A stretch of DNA of 64,000 nucleotides from DASQHY01 sp035602605 (GCA_035602605.1 DATNLZ010000105.1:62001-126000), one strand, 5' to 3'; positions 1 to 10,021 are shown, counted from the stretch's first letter. Notes: a model not told the origin generated them from the sequence alone. Numbers and translations: made by a program.

Positions 1-366
1 GAGCAGCCGCGCATTCTCCCAGGGCTTTTGAACGAAGTCGCGCGCCCCGCGCCGCATCGCTTCCACCGCCAGCTCCACGCTGCCCCATGCCGTCATCACC
101 ACCACCGGCAGCATCCCATCCACCATCTGGATGCGGGTTAGCAGGTCGAGGCCTTCCTGGCCGGACGTGGTGTCGCGCGCGTAGTTCAAGTCCATCAGCA
201 CGACATCAAACTCGCGTGTTTCGAGAGCGGACAGCAGTTCTGCGGGTGACGCAACCGCCTGCGTCTCATAGCCCTCGCGTTTCAATAGCAATCGCAGAGC
301 TTCACGGATGTCCTGCTGGTCGTCGGCCAAGAGAATGCGATAGTGGTTGGAGGCAGAGGTTTTCAT
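1..366 (-). CDS. Response regulator, receiver domain (partial, C-terminus off window)
   Basis: The reading frame opens with ATG at 366 and stays open to the window edge, so only the first ~122 residues are present. They form a CheY-like receiver: an acidic pair ADDQ near residue 15, the phosphoacceptor in VVLMDLNYARD, the T in VVVMTAWGS, and the switch lysine in FVQKPWEN. What follows the receiver (a DNA-binding, AAA+ or phosphatase output) is outside the window. The receiver is a close paralogue of the one at 10103-11266; both carry the unusual string LMDLNYARDTTSG. It lies 226 bp downstream of an ADOP permease on the same strand and may regulate that export system. No partner histidine kinase is visible here. 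Confidence 0.88.
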   Translation of the reverse strand, partial: MKTSASNHYRILLADDQQDIREALRLLLKREGYETQAVASPAELLSALETREFDVVLMDLNYARDTTSGQEGLDLLTRIQMVDGMLPVVVMTAWGSVELAVEAMRRGARDFVQKPWENARLL

Positions 367-592
367 CGTTCCCCGAAGTTGTAATCTTTATCCTATTTCC
401 GTGTGCTTGCGGCTCCGCGCTTGCAGCGCTGACGATTGCGGGCGCGGCTTCCGATGTCCAGCTCAAGCGTAAGGTTCACGACCGCGAACACTGGAGTTTT
501 TGCAAGCATGCACAGCACCCACCAACGATACTGCCCACCGGTATGCATCGCCAACCTCCCGCACGAATGAGTGCAAACTCTAATCGGCAATG

Positions 593-3028
593 CTACTGGT
601 GGCGAAGAGCGATCAGCGGATCTACCCTCGTGGCGCGGCGCGCCGGCAAGTAGCATGCCAGCAGCGATATTCCAAGGAGCACCATCGTTACCGTCACGAA
701 CGTCACTGGATCACCAGCCTGCACTTCGAAAAGAAGACTTTGCAACACTCGCGTGAGCGCAAGGGCGGCCACGGCGCCCAGCCCGACGCCTACAAGCGAT
801 AGCCGCATTCCGTCGCTGACCACGAGCCTTGAGACGTCCGCGCTCTGCGCGCCAATGGCCATTCGGATGCCGATTTCGTTCGTGCGCTGCGTGACTGCAT
901 AGGACATTACGCCAAAGACTCCGACCGCGGCGAGCAACACTGCGATCCCGGCAAAAACACTCATTAACAGCATGCTGAACCGCGCCCGCGAAAGCGACGT
1001 CCAGAGCAATTGCTCCATCGTTGCGATTTCCGAGACGGGCTGGTCTTTGTCCATCTCGCGCACTTCCTCACGGATCGCGGGAACAAGAGTCGCCGGATTG
1101 GACCTTGCCCGAACAACCAGGGTCATGAAGTTGTACGTCAGCTCAGGATACGGCCAGTACGACATCGCCATCGGCTTAGAATCCAGACCTTGATGCTTCG
1201 CGTCGCCCACGACACCGACAATTTCGCTGGGAACATTTACGCTCTTCATCGCGATAATGATTTTCTTTCCGATTGGATCTTCATCGGGAAAGTGCTGGCG
1301 AGCCAGAGCTTCGCTTACAATCACAACATGTGATTCCACTGACGACTCTTGTTCGGTGAACAGTCTCCCCTTCCGCAACGGAATTCCCATGGTTTTGAAG
1401 TAGTCCGGCTCGATGACCCGCACATCGACTGACTGATGCTTTCCTGCGGGAGGTTCAGGCCGGCCAACAATTGTGAAACTGGTGGCCACGCCCCCGGCAG
1501 TGAACGGCAACAAGCTATTCGCGCTCGCGGACTGAACTCCGGGCAAGGACCGAATCCGGTCCAGCAGTTGGTGAAAGAAAACCACACGGGCTTGATCTTG
1601 CCCGTACTTCGATCCAGGAAGACTCAGTTTGACGGTCAGCAAGTTCTTCGCTTGAAATCCCGGGTCCGCGTTCGCTAGGTGAGCGAAGCTGCGAATCAGC
1701 AGACCGGAGCCTGCGAGCAGCACAAGGGCGAGCGCCACTTCAGCGATAACAAACGCGTTCCTTAAGAAATGACTTCGCACACCGGCAGATCCGCCACGGC
1801 CGCCTTCCTTGAGTGATTCGTTGATCGGCGATCGCAGAGTCTGCAACGCTGGAGCGAGACCAAAAACCAGCGCAGCGACAAACGACACGCCGGCCGTGAA
1901 CCCGAGAATGCGCATGTCCGCGCCGATATGGGTGATGTCGAGTAACCCCGGGGGACTCATCGCCAAAAGCAGATCCACGCCCCAGATCGCCATGAGCACG
2001 CCCAGTACGCCCCCAAAAGCCGCCAACAAAATATTTTCGGTGAGCATCTGGCGAGTGATTCGCCAGCGCCCCGCTCCCATCGCTATGCGGATAGAGATTT
2101 CGCGTTGACGAGCGGCAGCACGCGAGAGCAGAAGATTGGCGACGTTGGCGCAGGCGATGAGCAGCACGAACACGACAGTGCCCAGTAGAACCAGAAGCGC
2201 CAGGCGAATCTCGCGGGTCAATTCTTCGTGTAGGGGAATAAGGCTGACCCCCCAGCCCTTGTTGAAGTCGGGGTATTGCTGCTCGAGTCGCGCCCCAATC
2301 GCGTGCATTTCCCCCTGTGCGTGTCCCAGCAAGACGCCGGGCTTGAGCCGCGCAATGGCCATGAGGTAGCGGCCCGCGCGCTTCCGCGAATTCGGCCCAA
2401 AGACAAACGGATTCCATAGCTCGGCTTTCCCGCGGGTCATCGACCCGGTTCTAACATAGAGCTGAAAACCCTTGGGCATAATTCCGATCACGGTCATTGG
2501 TGCGCCGTCGACTTGGATATTCTTGCCGACGATGTGCATGTCTCCGCCGAATCGCCGCTGCCACAGTTCGTAGCTGAGGATCACCACACGGTCGTGACCT
2601 TTCTGGCCGTCTTCGGCACTGAAGTCGCGGCCTATGGACGGGTGTACGCCGAGCAAGCGAAACAGATTTGTGGAAACGTATTGAATGGGACTCTCTTCGG
2701 GCTCGCCGTCGCCGGTCAGGTTTGCGCGCCAGTCGAAGAAGGTACCCATCTGCTCAAAAACCGTGTTCTGCTCCTGCCAGTCGAAGAAGTTTGCTGGAGA
2801 GATGACGTTGAGAGCATTGGATCGATAGGGATTTTTTTCCCAGACGACAACCAGCCGGTCGGCTTGTTTATACGGTAATGGTTTCAACAGCGCGCTGTTT
2901 ACAACAGAAAAAATCGCCGTATTGGCTCCCATGCCGAGGGCCAGGGTCAACACGGCCGTCAGCGTGAATCCGGGGCTTTTCGTCAGAGTCCGCAGGCTGA
3001 ATCGCAGGTCGTTCCACAATGTTTGCAT
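593..3028 (-). CDS. ADOP-family MacB-like ABC transporter permease
   Basis: This 811-residue membrane protein starts MQTLWNDLRFSLRTL and ends RRATRVDPLIALRHQ, both hallmarks of the acidobacterial duplicated orphan permease family. It has a duplicated MacB architecture: an N-terminal membrane segment (about 20-43), a MacB periplasmic core domain, an FtsX-type three-helix unit (about 280-400), then a second core domain and a C-terminal FtsX unit (about 680-805) followed by the RRATRVDP tail. The ABC ATPase encoded 40 bp upstream is the likely energising subunit. The family probably exports small molecules, peptides or lipids across the envelope; the substrate cannot be read from sequence. A specific assignment as MacB (macrolide export) would be overreach. 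Confidence 0.93.
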   Translation of the reverse strand: MQTLWNDLRFSLRTLTKSPGFTLTAVLTLALGMGANTAIFSVVNSALLKPLPYKQADRLVVVWEKNPYRSNALNVISPANFFDWQEQNTVFEQMGTFFDWRANLTGDGEPEESPIQYVSTNLFRLLGVHPSIGRDFSAEDGQKGHDRVVILSYELWQRRFGGDMHIVGKNIQVDGAPMTVIGIMPKGFQLYVRTGSMTRGKAELWNPFVFGPNSRKRAGRYLMAIARLKPGVLLGHAQGEMHAIGARLEQQYPDFNKGWGVSLIPLHEELTREIRLALLVLLGTVVFVLLIACANVANLLLSRAAARQREISIRIAMGAGRWRITRQMLTENILLAAFGGVLGVLMAIWGVDLLLAMSPPGLLDITHIGADMRILGFTAGVSFVAALVFGLAPALQTLRSPINESLKEGGRGGSAGVRSHFLRNAFVIAEVALALVLLAGSGLLIRSFAHLANADPGFQAKNLLTVKLSLPGSKYGQDQARVVFFHQLLDRIRSLPGVQSASANSLLPFTAGGVATSFTIVGRPEPPAGKHQSVDVRVIEPDYFKTMGIPLRKGRLFTEQESSVESHVVIVSEALARQHFPDEDPIGKKIIIAMKSVNVPSEIVGVVGDAKHQGLDSKPMAMSYWPYPELTYNFMTLVVRARSNPATLVPAIREEVREMDKDQPVSEIATMEQLLWTSLSRARFSMLLMSVFAGIAVLLAAVGVFGVMSYAVTQRTNEIGIRMAIGAQSADVSRLVVSDGMRLSLVGVGLGAVAALALTRVLQSLLFEVQAGDPVTFVTVTMVLLGISLLACYLPARRATRVDPLIALRHQ

Positions 3029-3068
3029 GCTCTGCCCCCTTCTAGCAGCTGTTCATTCACCATGCTGG

Positions 3069-3776
3069 TTATAAGGCTCCGCCGGCCACAGCCGTGCCCT
3101 CGCTCACAATCCACCCGTCTTTCACTTGAATCACGCGGTTGCTGTATGTCGCGTTTTTTTCCGAGTGCGTAACTTGGATAATCGTGGTGCCCGCATCATT
3201 CAGCCGCTTGAACAGTTCCATGATCTCTTCCCCCTGTGCCGAGTGCAGATTTCCGGTCGGCTCGTCGGCAAGAATCAGCTTGGGGGCCATCACTACCGCG
3301 CGCGCCACGGCGACCAGCTGCTGCTGTCCCCCGGAAAGCTGACTCGGGAACAAATCTTTTTTCCCGACGATCTGGAAGCGATCAAGGATGTCGCAAACCA
3401 GGCTGGTGCGCTCTTTGCGCGGCACATTTTTGTAAGAGAGCGGAATCTCCAGATTCTCAAACACGGTTAAGTTATCAATGAGGTGGTAGCTTTGAAACAC
3501 AAACCCAATGTTGGCTTTGTGCAATTCATTGCGTTGTTTCAAATTCATCTTGTGGACCGCTTTTTCTTGAAAGTAATATTCGCCGGCCCACGCGCTGTCG
3601 AGCATGCCAAGGATGCTCAATAACGTGGATTTCCCCGCTCCCGATGGTCCCATAATCGTCAGGAACTCGCCTTGCGCGATGTCCAGGTTAACGCGTCGCA
3701 AAACGAAGAATTTGCTGCCTCCGGCCTCGTACACTTTTTCGAGGCCTCGTAGTCGAATCAGCGGTTCAACTCCCAC
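3069..3776 (-). CDS. ABC transporter ATP-binding protein, MacB/LolD type
   Basis: A cytoplasmic ABC ATPase of about 235 residues with Walker A GPSGAGKST, signature LSGGQQQLVAVARA, Walker B LILADEPT and the H-loop QVTHSE. It belongs to the LolD/MacB/FtsE-like group that pairs with FtsX-fold permeases. The GTG start at 3776 is chosen because AAGGAG lies 6 bases upstream (3783-3788); a TTG at 3797 in the same frame would add seven residues that include the Shine-Dalgarno sequence itself. The ADOP permease gene follows 40 bp downstream on the same strand, so the two form a transporter operon. One oddity is LVAVARA where most family members have RVAIARA. Confidence 0.92.
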   Translation of the reverse strand: MGVEPLIRLRGLEKVYEAGGSKFFVLRRVNLDIAQGEFLTIMGPSGAGKSTLLSILGMLDSAWAGEYYFQEKAVHKMNLKQRNELHKANIGFVFQSYHLIDNLTVFENLEIPLSYKNVPRKERTSLVCDILDRFQIVGKKDLFPSQLSGGQQQLVAVARAVVMAPKLILADEPTGNLHSAQGEEIMELFKRLNDAGTTIIQVTHSEKNATYSNRVIQVKDGWIVSEGTAVAGGAL

Positions 3777-4077
3777 GGTTTGCTCCTTAGGCTCCAACCC
3801 TTGCGTTCCCCATTAGCTTGGGCTTACCGACACGTCAAACCAATATAAGGTTTGCAACAGTTGGAATGCCAACGCGCATCGCCCTAAGCCATACAAAGAC
3901 CGTATCTTAGAACGAAAATCGGCTCATCGATGGAACTAAAGCGTCCGAAAATGGGACGCCCCGTCGCACTCCCGAACAGTGGCAGATTTTACGTCGCATT
4001 ATGTCGCAGGCAAGCGAGGCTGGAGGGGGGGAGCTGAGCTTCCCACCCCCCGGAAAAGTTGAAGATCTCGAGTGGCC

Positions 4078-4395
4078 TCAGGCTGTCGCCCGTGCAGCGA
4101 TCTTGTGGAAGGTAGAGTGTGAAACTTCGCAGGTTTTGACCACCGGATTTCCGTCCAGGATGCTGGTAAGCAACTTTTGGATTTTCGGGTAACTCTCGCG
4201 ATTGTAAGCCTCCGCGTCCTCTCTCTGATCCCAGAGGCTGATCGCAATTACTTCTGACCCTCCCGTCGCCAGAACAATTTCGTCTCGGAATCCTCGTACG
4301 CCTCGCAGTACGGGAAGGATCTCATTTTCCACGATTCGGTTGAATTCGCTTACTGCATTGGTTTTCAAATGCATGGTGACGTGTCGAGCAAACAT
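4078..4395 (-). CDS. Antibiotic biosynthesis monooxygenase (ABM)-like small protein
   Basis: This 105-residue protein resembles the dimeric alpha+beta barrel ABM/DUF family: an N-terminal strand (RHVTMHLKTN), a helix (AVSEFNRIVENEILPVLR), then GFRDEIVLATGGSEVIAISLWDQREDAEAYNRE, matching the GF-(x)n-SLW-E-A pattern of that fold. Such proteins range from small-molecule monooxygenases to ligand binders, so no reaction is claimed. The ATG at 4395 is preceded by AAGGAGG, a strong ribosome binding site. It is a stand-alone gene between the ABC ATPase and the divergently transcribed aldo/keto reductase. Confidence 0.7.
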   Translation of the reverse strand: MFARHVTMHLKTNAVSEFNRIVENEILPVLRGVRGFRDEIVLATGGSEVIAISLWDQREDAEAYNRESYPKIQKLLTSILDGNPVVKTCEVSHSTFHKIAARATA

Positions 4396-4764
4396 ATTCC
4401 CTCCTTGGATGTTCGCTTACGGGAAGACGCCGGTTCCCTGTTCCTACGTGGGGCTGGGGAGCAGGCAAGCTGGGATGGGTGTCTGCTGACTGAAGTAGGG
4501 AGGAAGCTTGAGCCCTCCCGTTGCGCGCGTAACAAGCAAAGGATGCTCCTGCGCCTATGCAAAGTCAAATAAAACCTGGTCCCCTGTGAAAATCCTAGGT
4601 GCCTTCCGTAGACAGTAGGCATGGCCACCGCGGCAGGCGTGACCTGAGCGCCGCCTGCAATGCCAGTGGAACATCCTCTAATCGCCAAGAAATTTCTATA
4701 ACTTTTTTCCCTTTCTGCTCATCAAAGTCAGGGAAGTGCAAGTTGTGATCAGGAGAAGAGCACC
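4396..4764. other. Divergent intergenic region
   Basis: This 369-bp stretch separates the minus-strand ABM-like gene from the plus-strand aldo/keto reductase and should hold both promoters. A small inverted repeat (GGGAGG at 4498-4503, CCTCCC at 4514-4519) and an AT-rich tract around 4681-4715 are visible. The AGGAGA at 4751-4756 is the ribosome binding site of the reductase. I see no convincing gene in it. Confidence 0.6.
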
Positions 4765-5733
4765 ATGGAAACGCGAAGGCTGGGAAACTCAGATTTGATG
4801 ATCACGCGCGTCGGATACGGCGCGTGGGCCATTGGCGGGGCAGGCTATGACTTCGCTTGGGGCTCGCAGGAAGACGCCGACTCCATCGCGGCAATCCATA
4901 AGGCGCTTGAGCTTGGTGTGAATTGGATCGATACCGCTCCTGTTTACGGCATCGGGCACTCGGAAGAGGTCGTCGCCCGGTCCCTGAAAGATTGGCGCGG
5001 CGCGCGTCCCTACGTTTTTACGAAGTGCGTCATGCGCTGGGACCCACAAGGGCATGTGAGTAAAGTTTTCCATCGCGATTCGCTCCGCCGCGAATGTGAA
5101 GACAGCTTGCGCCGCTTACAGACCAGCGTGATCGATCTTTATCAAATTCACTGGCCGCCGGAAGACAACGGGCCGGGACTCGAAGAAGCCTGGCAAACAC
5201 TCGCCGATCTTCAAAAAGAAGGAAAGGTCAGGTGGATCGGCGTCTCCAATTTCGATGTGGCGCAGATCAAGCGCGCCGAAACAATTGCCCCGGTGACCTC
5301 CCTCCAGCCACCCTATTCGCTGATCCGTCGACACATCGAAAACGAGATTCTCCCCTATTGCGAGCGACGCGGAATCGGCGTCATCGTGTACTCACCCATG
5401 CAGTCAGGATTATTAACCGGTGCGATGACCCGCGAGCGCATCGCTAGCCTTCCTGAAAATGACTGGCGCAAGCGCAGTCCGGAATTCAACGAACCCAACC
5501 TTTCGAAGAATCTCGCGCTCGTCGAACGGCTGAAACAAGTGGCCGCGCGCTACCGATGCACCGCGGGTGAAGTAGCCATTGCCTGGACGCTCCGCCTGCC
5601 GGCCGTAACCGGCGCGATTGTCGGCGCGCGAAACGCCAAGCAGGCCGAGCAAGTCATGCGCGCCGGCAACCTCAAGCTAACCGCCGGCGACATCGCAGCA
5701 ATTGAAGGCATCGGCGCACAGGTAGCGCGCTAA
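4765..5733 (+). CDS. Aldo/keto reductase
   Basis: A 322-residue NAD(P)H-dependent oxidoreductase of the AKR superfamily, predicted cytoplasmic (alpha/beta)8 barrel. It begins METRRLGNSDLMITRVGYG and shows the catalytic tetrad regions: WIDTAPVYGIGHSEE (Asp and Tyr), VFTKCVMRWD (Lys) and YQIHWPPED (His). The cofactor-binding C-terminus is present (WTLRLPAVTGAIVGARNAKQAEQV). The closest type by eye is the YajO/Tas/general-stress AKR subgroup; the physiological carbonyl substrate is unknown. The start is supported by AGGAGA eight bases upstream. An SDR reductase gene follows 69 bp downstream on the same strand, so the two may be co-transcribed. Confidence 0.93.
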   Translation: METRRLGNSDLMITRVGYGAWAIGGAGYDFAWGSQEDADSIAAIHKALELGVNWIDTAPVYGIGHSEEVVARSLKDWRGARPYVFTKCVMRWDPQGHVSKVFHRDSLRRECEDSLRRLQTSVIDLYQIHWPPEDNGPGLEEAWQTLADLQKEGKVRWIGVSNFDVAQIKRAETIAPVTSLQPPYSLIRRHIENEILPYCERRGIGVIVYSPMQSGLLTGAMTRERIASLPENDWRKRSPEFNEPNLSKNLALVERLKQVAARYRCTAGEVAIAWTLRLPAVTGAIVGARNAKQAEQVMRAGNLKLTAGDIAAIEGIGAQVAR

Positions 5734-5802
5734 GTTTCTCAATGTTCCGCCGATGCGCTCGTGTAGGGGTAACCAACCCTCCGAATAGACCGGAGATTAC
5801 GA

Positions 5803-6597
5803 ATGAACCTTGGGCTTCAGGGCAAGGCCGCGGTGGTATCGGGTTCCACAGCCGGAATTGGCTTGGCCATTGCCATCGCGTTGGCGGAGGAAGGGGCCAA
5901 AGTAGTCGTCAATGGCCGCACCGAAGCTCGAGTCAGCGCGGCGCTCGAAATAATACGCCGGCGCGTCGCGAGCGCCGACGTGTGCGGAGTCTCCGCCGAT
6001 CTGGGCACCTCGAGCGGCGTCGGCGCGTTTCTCGAGCAAGTGCCTGAGGCCGACGTCCTGGTCAATAACCTGGGCATCTTCGAGGTCAAGCCGTTTGCGG
6101 AAATCTCCGACGCCGACTGGACGCGGTTTTTCGATGTAAACGTGCTCAGCGGTGTCCGGTTGACGCGAAACTATTTGCCAGGGATGCTGAAGAAACACTG
6201 GGGTCGCGTCATTTTTATTTCCAGTGAGTCTGCACAGCAGATTCCAGCGGAAATGATTCACTACGGTATGACCAAGACGGCGCAAGTCGCGGTGGCGCGC
6301 GGCTTGGCGGAATCTGTTGCCGGAACCGGCGTAACCGTGAATTCCGTGCTGCCTGGCCCTACCGATTCCGAAGGCGTTGGCGCCTTCCTGGACAGCATGG
6401 CCAGGCAGCAAAGCATCTCGAAAGCTGAGGTTGAAAAACAGTTTTTCGAAAAAGTGCGGCCAAGCTCTCTCCTAAAGCGTTTTGAAACCACGGAGGAAGT
6501 GGCCGCGGTGGTCGCGTTCGTTGCCAGCACACGGGCTGGGGTGATCAACGGAGCTGCAGTCCGCGCCGAAGGCGGCGTCATTCGCAGTATTTTCTGA
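5803..6597 (+). CDS. SDR-family oxidoreductase
   Basis: A 264-residue short-chain dehydrogenase/reductase. The Rossmann cofactor motif is VVSGSTAGIGLAIAIALAEEG (TGxxxGIG-like with Ser for the first Thr), followed by NNLG, the catalytic Ser (IFISSESA) and YGMTK as the YxxxK motif. A basic residue after the second strand (NGRTEAR) suggests NADP(H) preference. The C-terminal segment ends INGAAVRAEGGVIRSIF, as in FabG-like enzymes. The substrate is not evident; FabG proper is unlikely because no fatty acid genes are nearby. It lies just downstream of an aldo/keto reductase, perhaps in the same transcript. Confidence 0.93.
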   Translation: MNLGLQGKAAVVSGSTAGIGLAIAIALAEEGAKVVVNGRTEARVSAALEIIRRRVASADVCGVSADLGTSSGVGAFLEQVPEADVLVNNLGIFEVKPFAEISDADWTRFFDVNVLSGVRLTRNYLPGMLKKHWGRVIFISSESAQQIPAEMIHYGMTKTAQVAVARGLAESVAGTGVTVNSVLPGPTDSEGVGAFLDSMARQQSISKAEVEKQFFEKVRPSSLLKRFETTEEVAAVVAFVASTRAGVINGAAVRAEGGVIRSIF

Positions 6598-6701
6598 ACA
6601 GCCCGAGCCTGCGCCCATCAAACTAACCAGCGAACTGGTTCTAGAGTGTGGACAGCCTCTACCCGTCTCCAAAGAATTATCGGAACCGGACGCTTTCGGC
6701 T

Positions 6702-7412
6702 TTACGCGCCGACGCGCGCTTCGCGGCTTTCGTCTACGACGCGGCCGTCGAACAGGTGCACGGTGCGCTCGGCGAAATCGGCGTAGCGGGTATCGTGCGT
6801 AACCATGCAAATCGTCGCGCCCCCACGATGCAGTTCGCGGAGCAGCTCCATCACCGACTCGCCGTTCTTCGAGTCCAGGTTTCCGGTGGGCTCGTCGGCC
6901 ATCAGGATCAGGGGGTCGCCAACCAGCGCGCGCGCCACAGCAACGCGCTGCTGCTGACCGCCGGACAGTTGCGAGGGATAGTGCTTCATGCGATGGGCCA
7001 TGCCCACGCGCTCGAGCGCCTGCTGCACTTTCTGCTTGCGCTCGGCCGAGCCCGTGCCGCGATAGGTGAGCGGCAGCTCGACATTTTCGTAGACGGTCAG
7101 GTCGCCAATGAGGTTGAACGCCTGAAAGATGAACCCGATTTCACGGTTGCGAATGCGCGTTCGCTCGCTGAGGCTCAGGTTAGCGACCGGCTTTCCATCG
7201 AGCCAGTAATGGCCTTCGCTGGGCGAATCTAGCAGACCCAAAATCGAGAGCAGCGTGGATTTGCCGCAACCCGAAGGTCCCGCGATCGACATGTACTCTC
7301 CTTTGCGCACCTCGAGATGAATACCGGAGAGCGCATGGGTTTCAACCTCATCGGTGAAAAACACTTTCGTGACTCCCTCGAGCTTGATCAGGTTTCCGTT
7401 TGAGCCTTCCAT
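6702..7412 (-). CDS. ABC transporter ATP-binding protein, MacB/LolD type
   Basis: A 236-residue ABC ATPase with Walker A GPSGCGKST, signature LSGGQQQRVAVARA, Walker B LILMADEPTGNLDS and H-loop MVTHDTRYA. It is a paralogue of the ATPase at 3069-3776. The ATG at 7412 has GGAGAA a few bases upstream. It is the last gene of a minus-strand operon that runs adaptor (12589), response regulator/phosphatase (11266), ADOP permease (10021), ATPase. It should power the ADOP permease encoded 101 bp upstream. Confidence 0.93.
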   Translation of the reverse strand: MEGSNGNLIKLEGVTKVFFTDEVETHALSGIHLEVRKGEYMSIAGPSGCGKSTLLSILGLLDSPSEGHYWLDGKPVANLSLSERTRIRNREIGFIFQAFNLIGDLTVYENVELPLTYRGTGSAERKQKVQQALERVGMAHRMKHYPSQLSGGQQQRVAVARALVGDPLILMADEPTGNLDSKNGESVMELLRELHRGGATICMVTHDTRYADFAERTVHLFDGRVVDESREARVGA

Positions 7413-7513
7413 CGCTTCTCCTTTATTTCGAGCGTTTCAATTCCCAAGACCTCAAAGTTTGTAAGGTACCAAGATCGATCATGTCCCCGATTGACGATGC
7501 GAACGTCGTCTCG

Positions 7514-10021
7514 CTACTCGTAGCGCAGCGCCTTCATCGGATCCATTCGGGTCGCGCGGCGTGCCGGAGCATAACCTGCAATCGTGGCGATCAGCGCGAG
7601 CGCAACCACAGCCACAACAAAACTAGACAGATCGAATGATTTCACTTTGTAAAGCAGCGACTGCGTCCACCGGCTGATCCCATAAGCGATAGGCAAACCA
7701 ATCAAAATGCCCCCGCCGATGAGCCTGGCCATATCGTTCACGATCATGCCCCTAACCTGGCCAGGACCAGCGCCGAGCGCCATGCGCACGCCCATTTCGC
7801 GGGTTCGCTGCGTAACCGTGTACGCAAGCAATGCATAAATGCCGAGCGCAGCAAGAATTGCCGCAAGCGCGCCAAATGCCAGCGCGAGGAATCCGACCAG
7901 GCGCTCGGCCGAAATGGATCGCTCAATTTGCGATTCAAACGCGCGCATTTCGTAAACAGGCAAGCTGGAATCCAAACCTTGTACAGTATTGCGAACCGAT
8001 TCGGCAAGGATTTCAGGGTTCTGATGCGTGCGCACGTAATATGTGAGCGAATGAATCGCAGGCTCCTGAGAATAGGGAATGTACGCAAACGGCTTGGTCT
8101 CCTCCTTGACTTCCATGTGCTTACTATCCTTTACGACTCCGACGATCTCAATGTTCAATGCAGCCGCAGCGCCGCCAAAGGCCATATGGCGGCCAATGGG
8201 ATTACCGTCACCGAAAAAGTTTCGCGCCATGCTTTCATTGATGACCGCCACCTTGGGACTTCCTTCCGCGTCTTGCCGCGTGAATTCGCGTCCCCTCAAA
8301 AGCGCGATCCCCATCGTAGAAAAATAGGCTGGTCCGACGGCGTTGTGCAGAATATGAACGGTGCCGGCTTGCTCCGGTGGCTCACCTTCGACGTGGACAT
8401 TGGCGCCCCGAGAATCCCCTGCTAATACCGGGATTTCCGCTCCACTCAACAATTGGACGCCCGGCAGGATTGCGAGCCGATCTTCGAGTTGGCGAAAGAA
8501 CGTTATGCTCTGAACCGTGTCGTAGCCATTCAATCCTGGCGCCAGGGAAAATTGGAGGACCTGACTCGGGCGAAGGCCGAGATCGACATGATGGAGGTTA
8601 TAGATGCTCCGCGTGAAGCCTGCTGCGGCGGTTATAAGAAGGAGCGTAAGGGCCACCTGAGAAATCACCAGACCTTTACGCAGCCGCGCATGCGCGAGAC
8701 CGGAGGAAAGCGAACCGGCTTGATCCTTCAACGTGGCGGCGAGCTGCACTCGCGTAGCGCGCAACGCAGGGATGATGCCGAAAAGGAAGCTGCAGATGAG
8801 GGTGAGACCCAAGGCAAACAGCAGCACGGGGAGGTTGAGGGCGCTTGCAAGACCACGCGCGTCGACGTTCTCGCTGGCAAAGCGGACCAGACCTTCCGCA
8901 GTCCAAGCTGCGACGGCCAAACCCAACAAAGCAGCAGCGAACGAAAGAACGCAAGACTCGACAATCAACTGCCGGACCAGCCGCCAGCGGCTGGCGCCGA
9001 GAGCTAGGCGCACCGTAATTTCCTTTCGTCGGGCTACGCCTCGTGCAGTAAGCAAACCGGCGATATTTGCGCAAGCCATCAAGAGCACCAGGCCAACCAT
9101 GGCCATCAAGGCCACGAGCGGCTCTTTGGTGTTGTTCTGGAAGAGCGGACGACCCTTGGACCCTTTGTGGAGAGAGATATGTGACCGCACAAACTCTTTT
9201 TTCTGCTGATCATTCCAATTGGTTTGGAGCGGAAGATCATTTTCGAGAATTGGTTTATAAGCGGCATTCAATCCAGCCTCAGCCTGCTCAAGCGAAATCC
9301 CGGGCCTCAGCCGACCGAGTAAAATCACCCAGAAGTCTTTGCGATCTTCGAGACCACTGCGGTTCGGAGTAATCTGCGCCTTCATGGTAATGGGAATATA
9401 CAAATCCGGAACGCGGCCAACCTGGATGCCCTGGAAACCAGATTGCACGACGCCAACTACGGTCATCGGGCGACGGTTTACGAGGATACTGTGATTGAGA
9501 ATGTTCGGATCGTTGCCGAAGCGTCGCGTCCAATAGCCGTAGCCCAGCACGACAACTGGATTCGCACCTGGAGCGGACGTATCCGCTTGCGAAAATGTTC
9601 TTCCGGCGGCTGCGCGAACGCCTAAAGTCTCGAAAAAATTTCCGGAGACTAGATCGGAATCGGCTCGCTCAGTTTCGCCGCGATGCCCGATGCTGACCGG
9701 CGCAGAATAATTTGCGGCCAGCGACGAGAACACAGCATTGTGGTCGCGCAAGTCCCTATACATCGGATAGGAAAATGACTCCTCACCCCCACCTTCATCG
9801 GAATGAATGTGTCCTTGCCTTGGACCATGGGAATAAAGGAAGACAAGTTCTTGCGGCTTGGAGACCGGCAAGGTTTGCAGCAACACCTGGTGCATGATCG
9901 AGAAAATGCCAGTATTTGCGCCGATGCCGAGTGCCAGCGTAAGAATGGAGATGGCCGCAAATCCCGGGCTTTTCGCGAGTGAACGCAGAGCGTAGCGAAG
10001 ATCGAGCCAGATGGTTTCCAA
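7514..10021 (-). CDS. ADOP-family MacB-like ABC transporter permease
   Basis: An 835-residue duplicated permease starting METIWLDLRYALRSLAKSPGF and ending PARRATRMDPMKALRYE, the family termini. Domain order is N-terminal helix, MacB core domain, FtsX unit (about 300-420), second core domain, C-terminal FtsX unit (about 700-830). It is paralogous to the permease at 593-3028 but differs over most of its length, so the duplication is not recent. Its operon also encodes a HlyD/MacA-type adaptor and an ATPase, which makes a complete MacAB-like export system apart from an outer-membrane TolC partner, not seen in this window. The substrate is unknown. Confidence 0.93.
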   Translation of the reverse strand: METIWLDLRYALRSLAKSPGFAAISILTLALGIGANTGIFSIMHQVLLQTLPVSKPQELVFLYSHGPRQGHIHSDEGGGEESFSYPMYRDLRDHNAVFSSLAANYSAPVSIGHRGETERADSDLVSGNFFETLGVRAAAGRTFSQADTSAPGANPVVVLGYGYWTRRFGNDPNILNHSILVNRRPMTVVGVVQSGFQGIQVGRVPDLYIPITMKAQITPNRSGLEDRKDFWVILLGRLRPGISLEQAEAGLNAAYKPILENDLPLQTNWNDQQKKEFVRSHISLHKGSKGRPLFQNNTKEPLVALMAMVGLVLLMACANIAGLLTARGVARRKEITVRLALGASRWRLVRQLIVESCVLSFAAALLGLAVAAWTAEGLVRFASENVDARGLASALNLPVLLFALGLTLICSFLFGIIPALRATRVQLAATLKDQAGSLSSGLAHARLRKGLVISQVALTLLLITAAAGFTRSIYNLHHVDLGLRPSQVLQFSLAPGLNGYDTVQSITFFRQLEDRLAILPGVQLLSGAEIPVLAGDSRGANVHVEGEPPEQAGTVHILHNAVGPAYFSTMGIALLRGREFTRQDAEGSPKVAVINESMARNFFGDGNPIGRHMAFGGAAAALNIEIVGVVKDSKHMEVKEETKPFAYIPYSQEPAIHSLTYYVRTHQNPEILAESVRNTVQGLDSSLPVYEMRAFESQIERSISAERLVGFLALAFGALAAILAALGIYALLAYTVTQRTREMGVRMALGAGPGQVRGMIVNDMARLIGGGILIGLPIAYGISRWTQSLLYKVKSFDLSSFVVAVVALALIATIAGYAPARRATRMDPMKALRYE

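Noticed and set aside
1740..2417. Minus-strand open frame of 225 codons overlapping the first ADOP permease in another frame
   Set aside because: Arginine/serine-rich out-of-frame shadow; the permease frame is conserved throughout.
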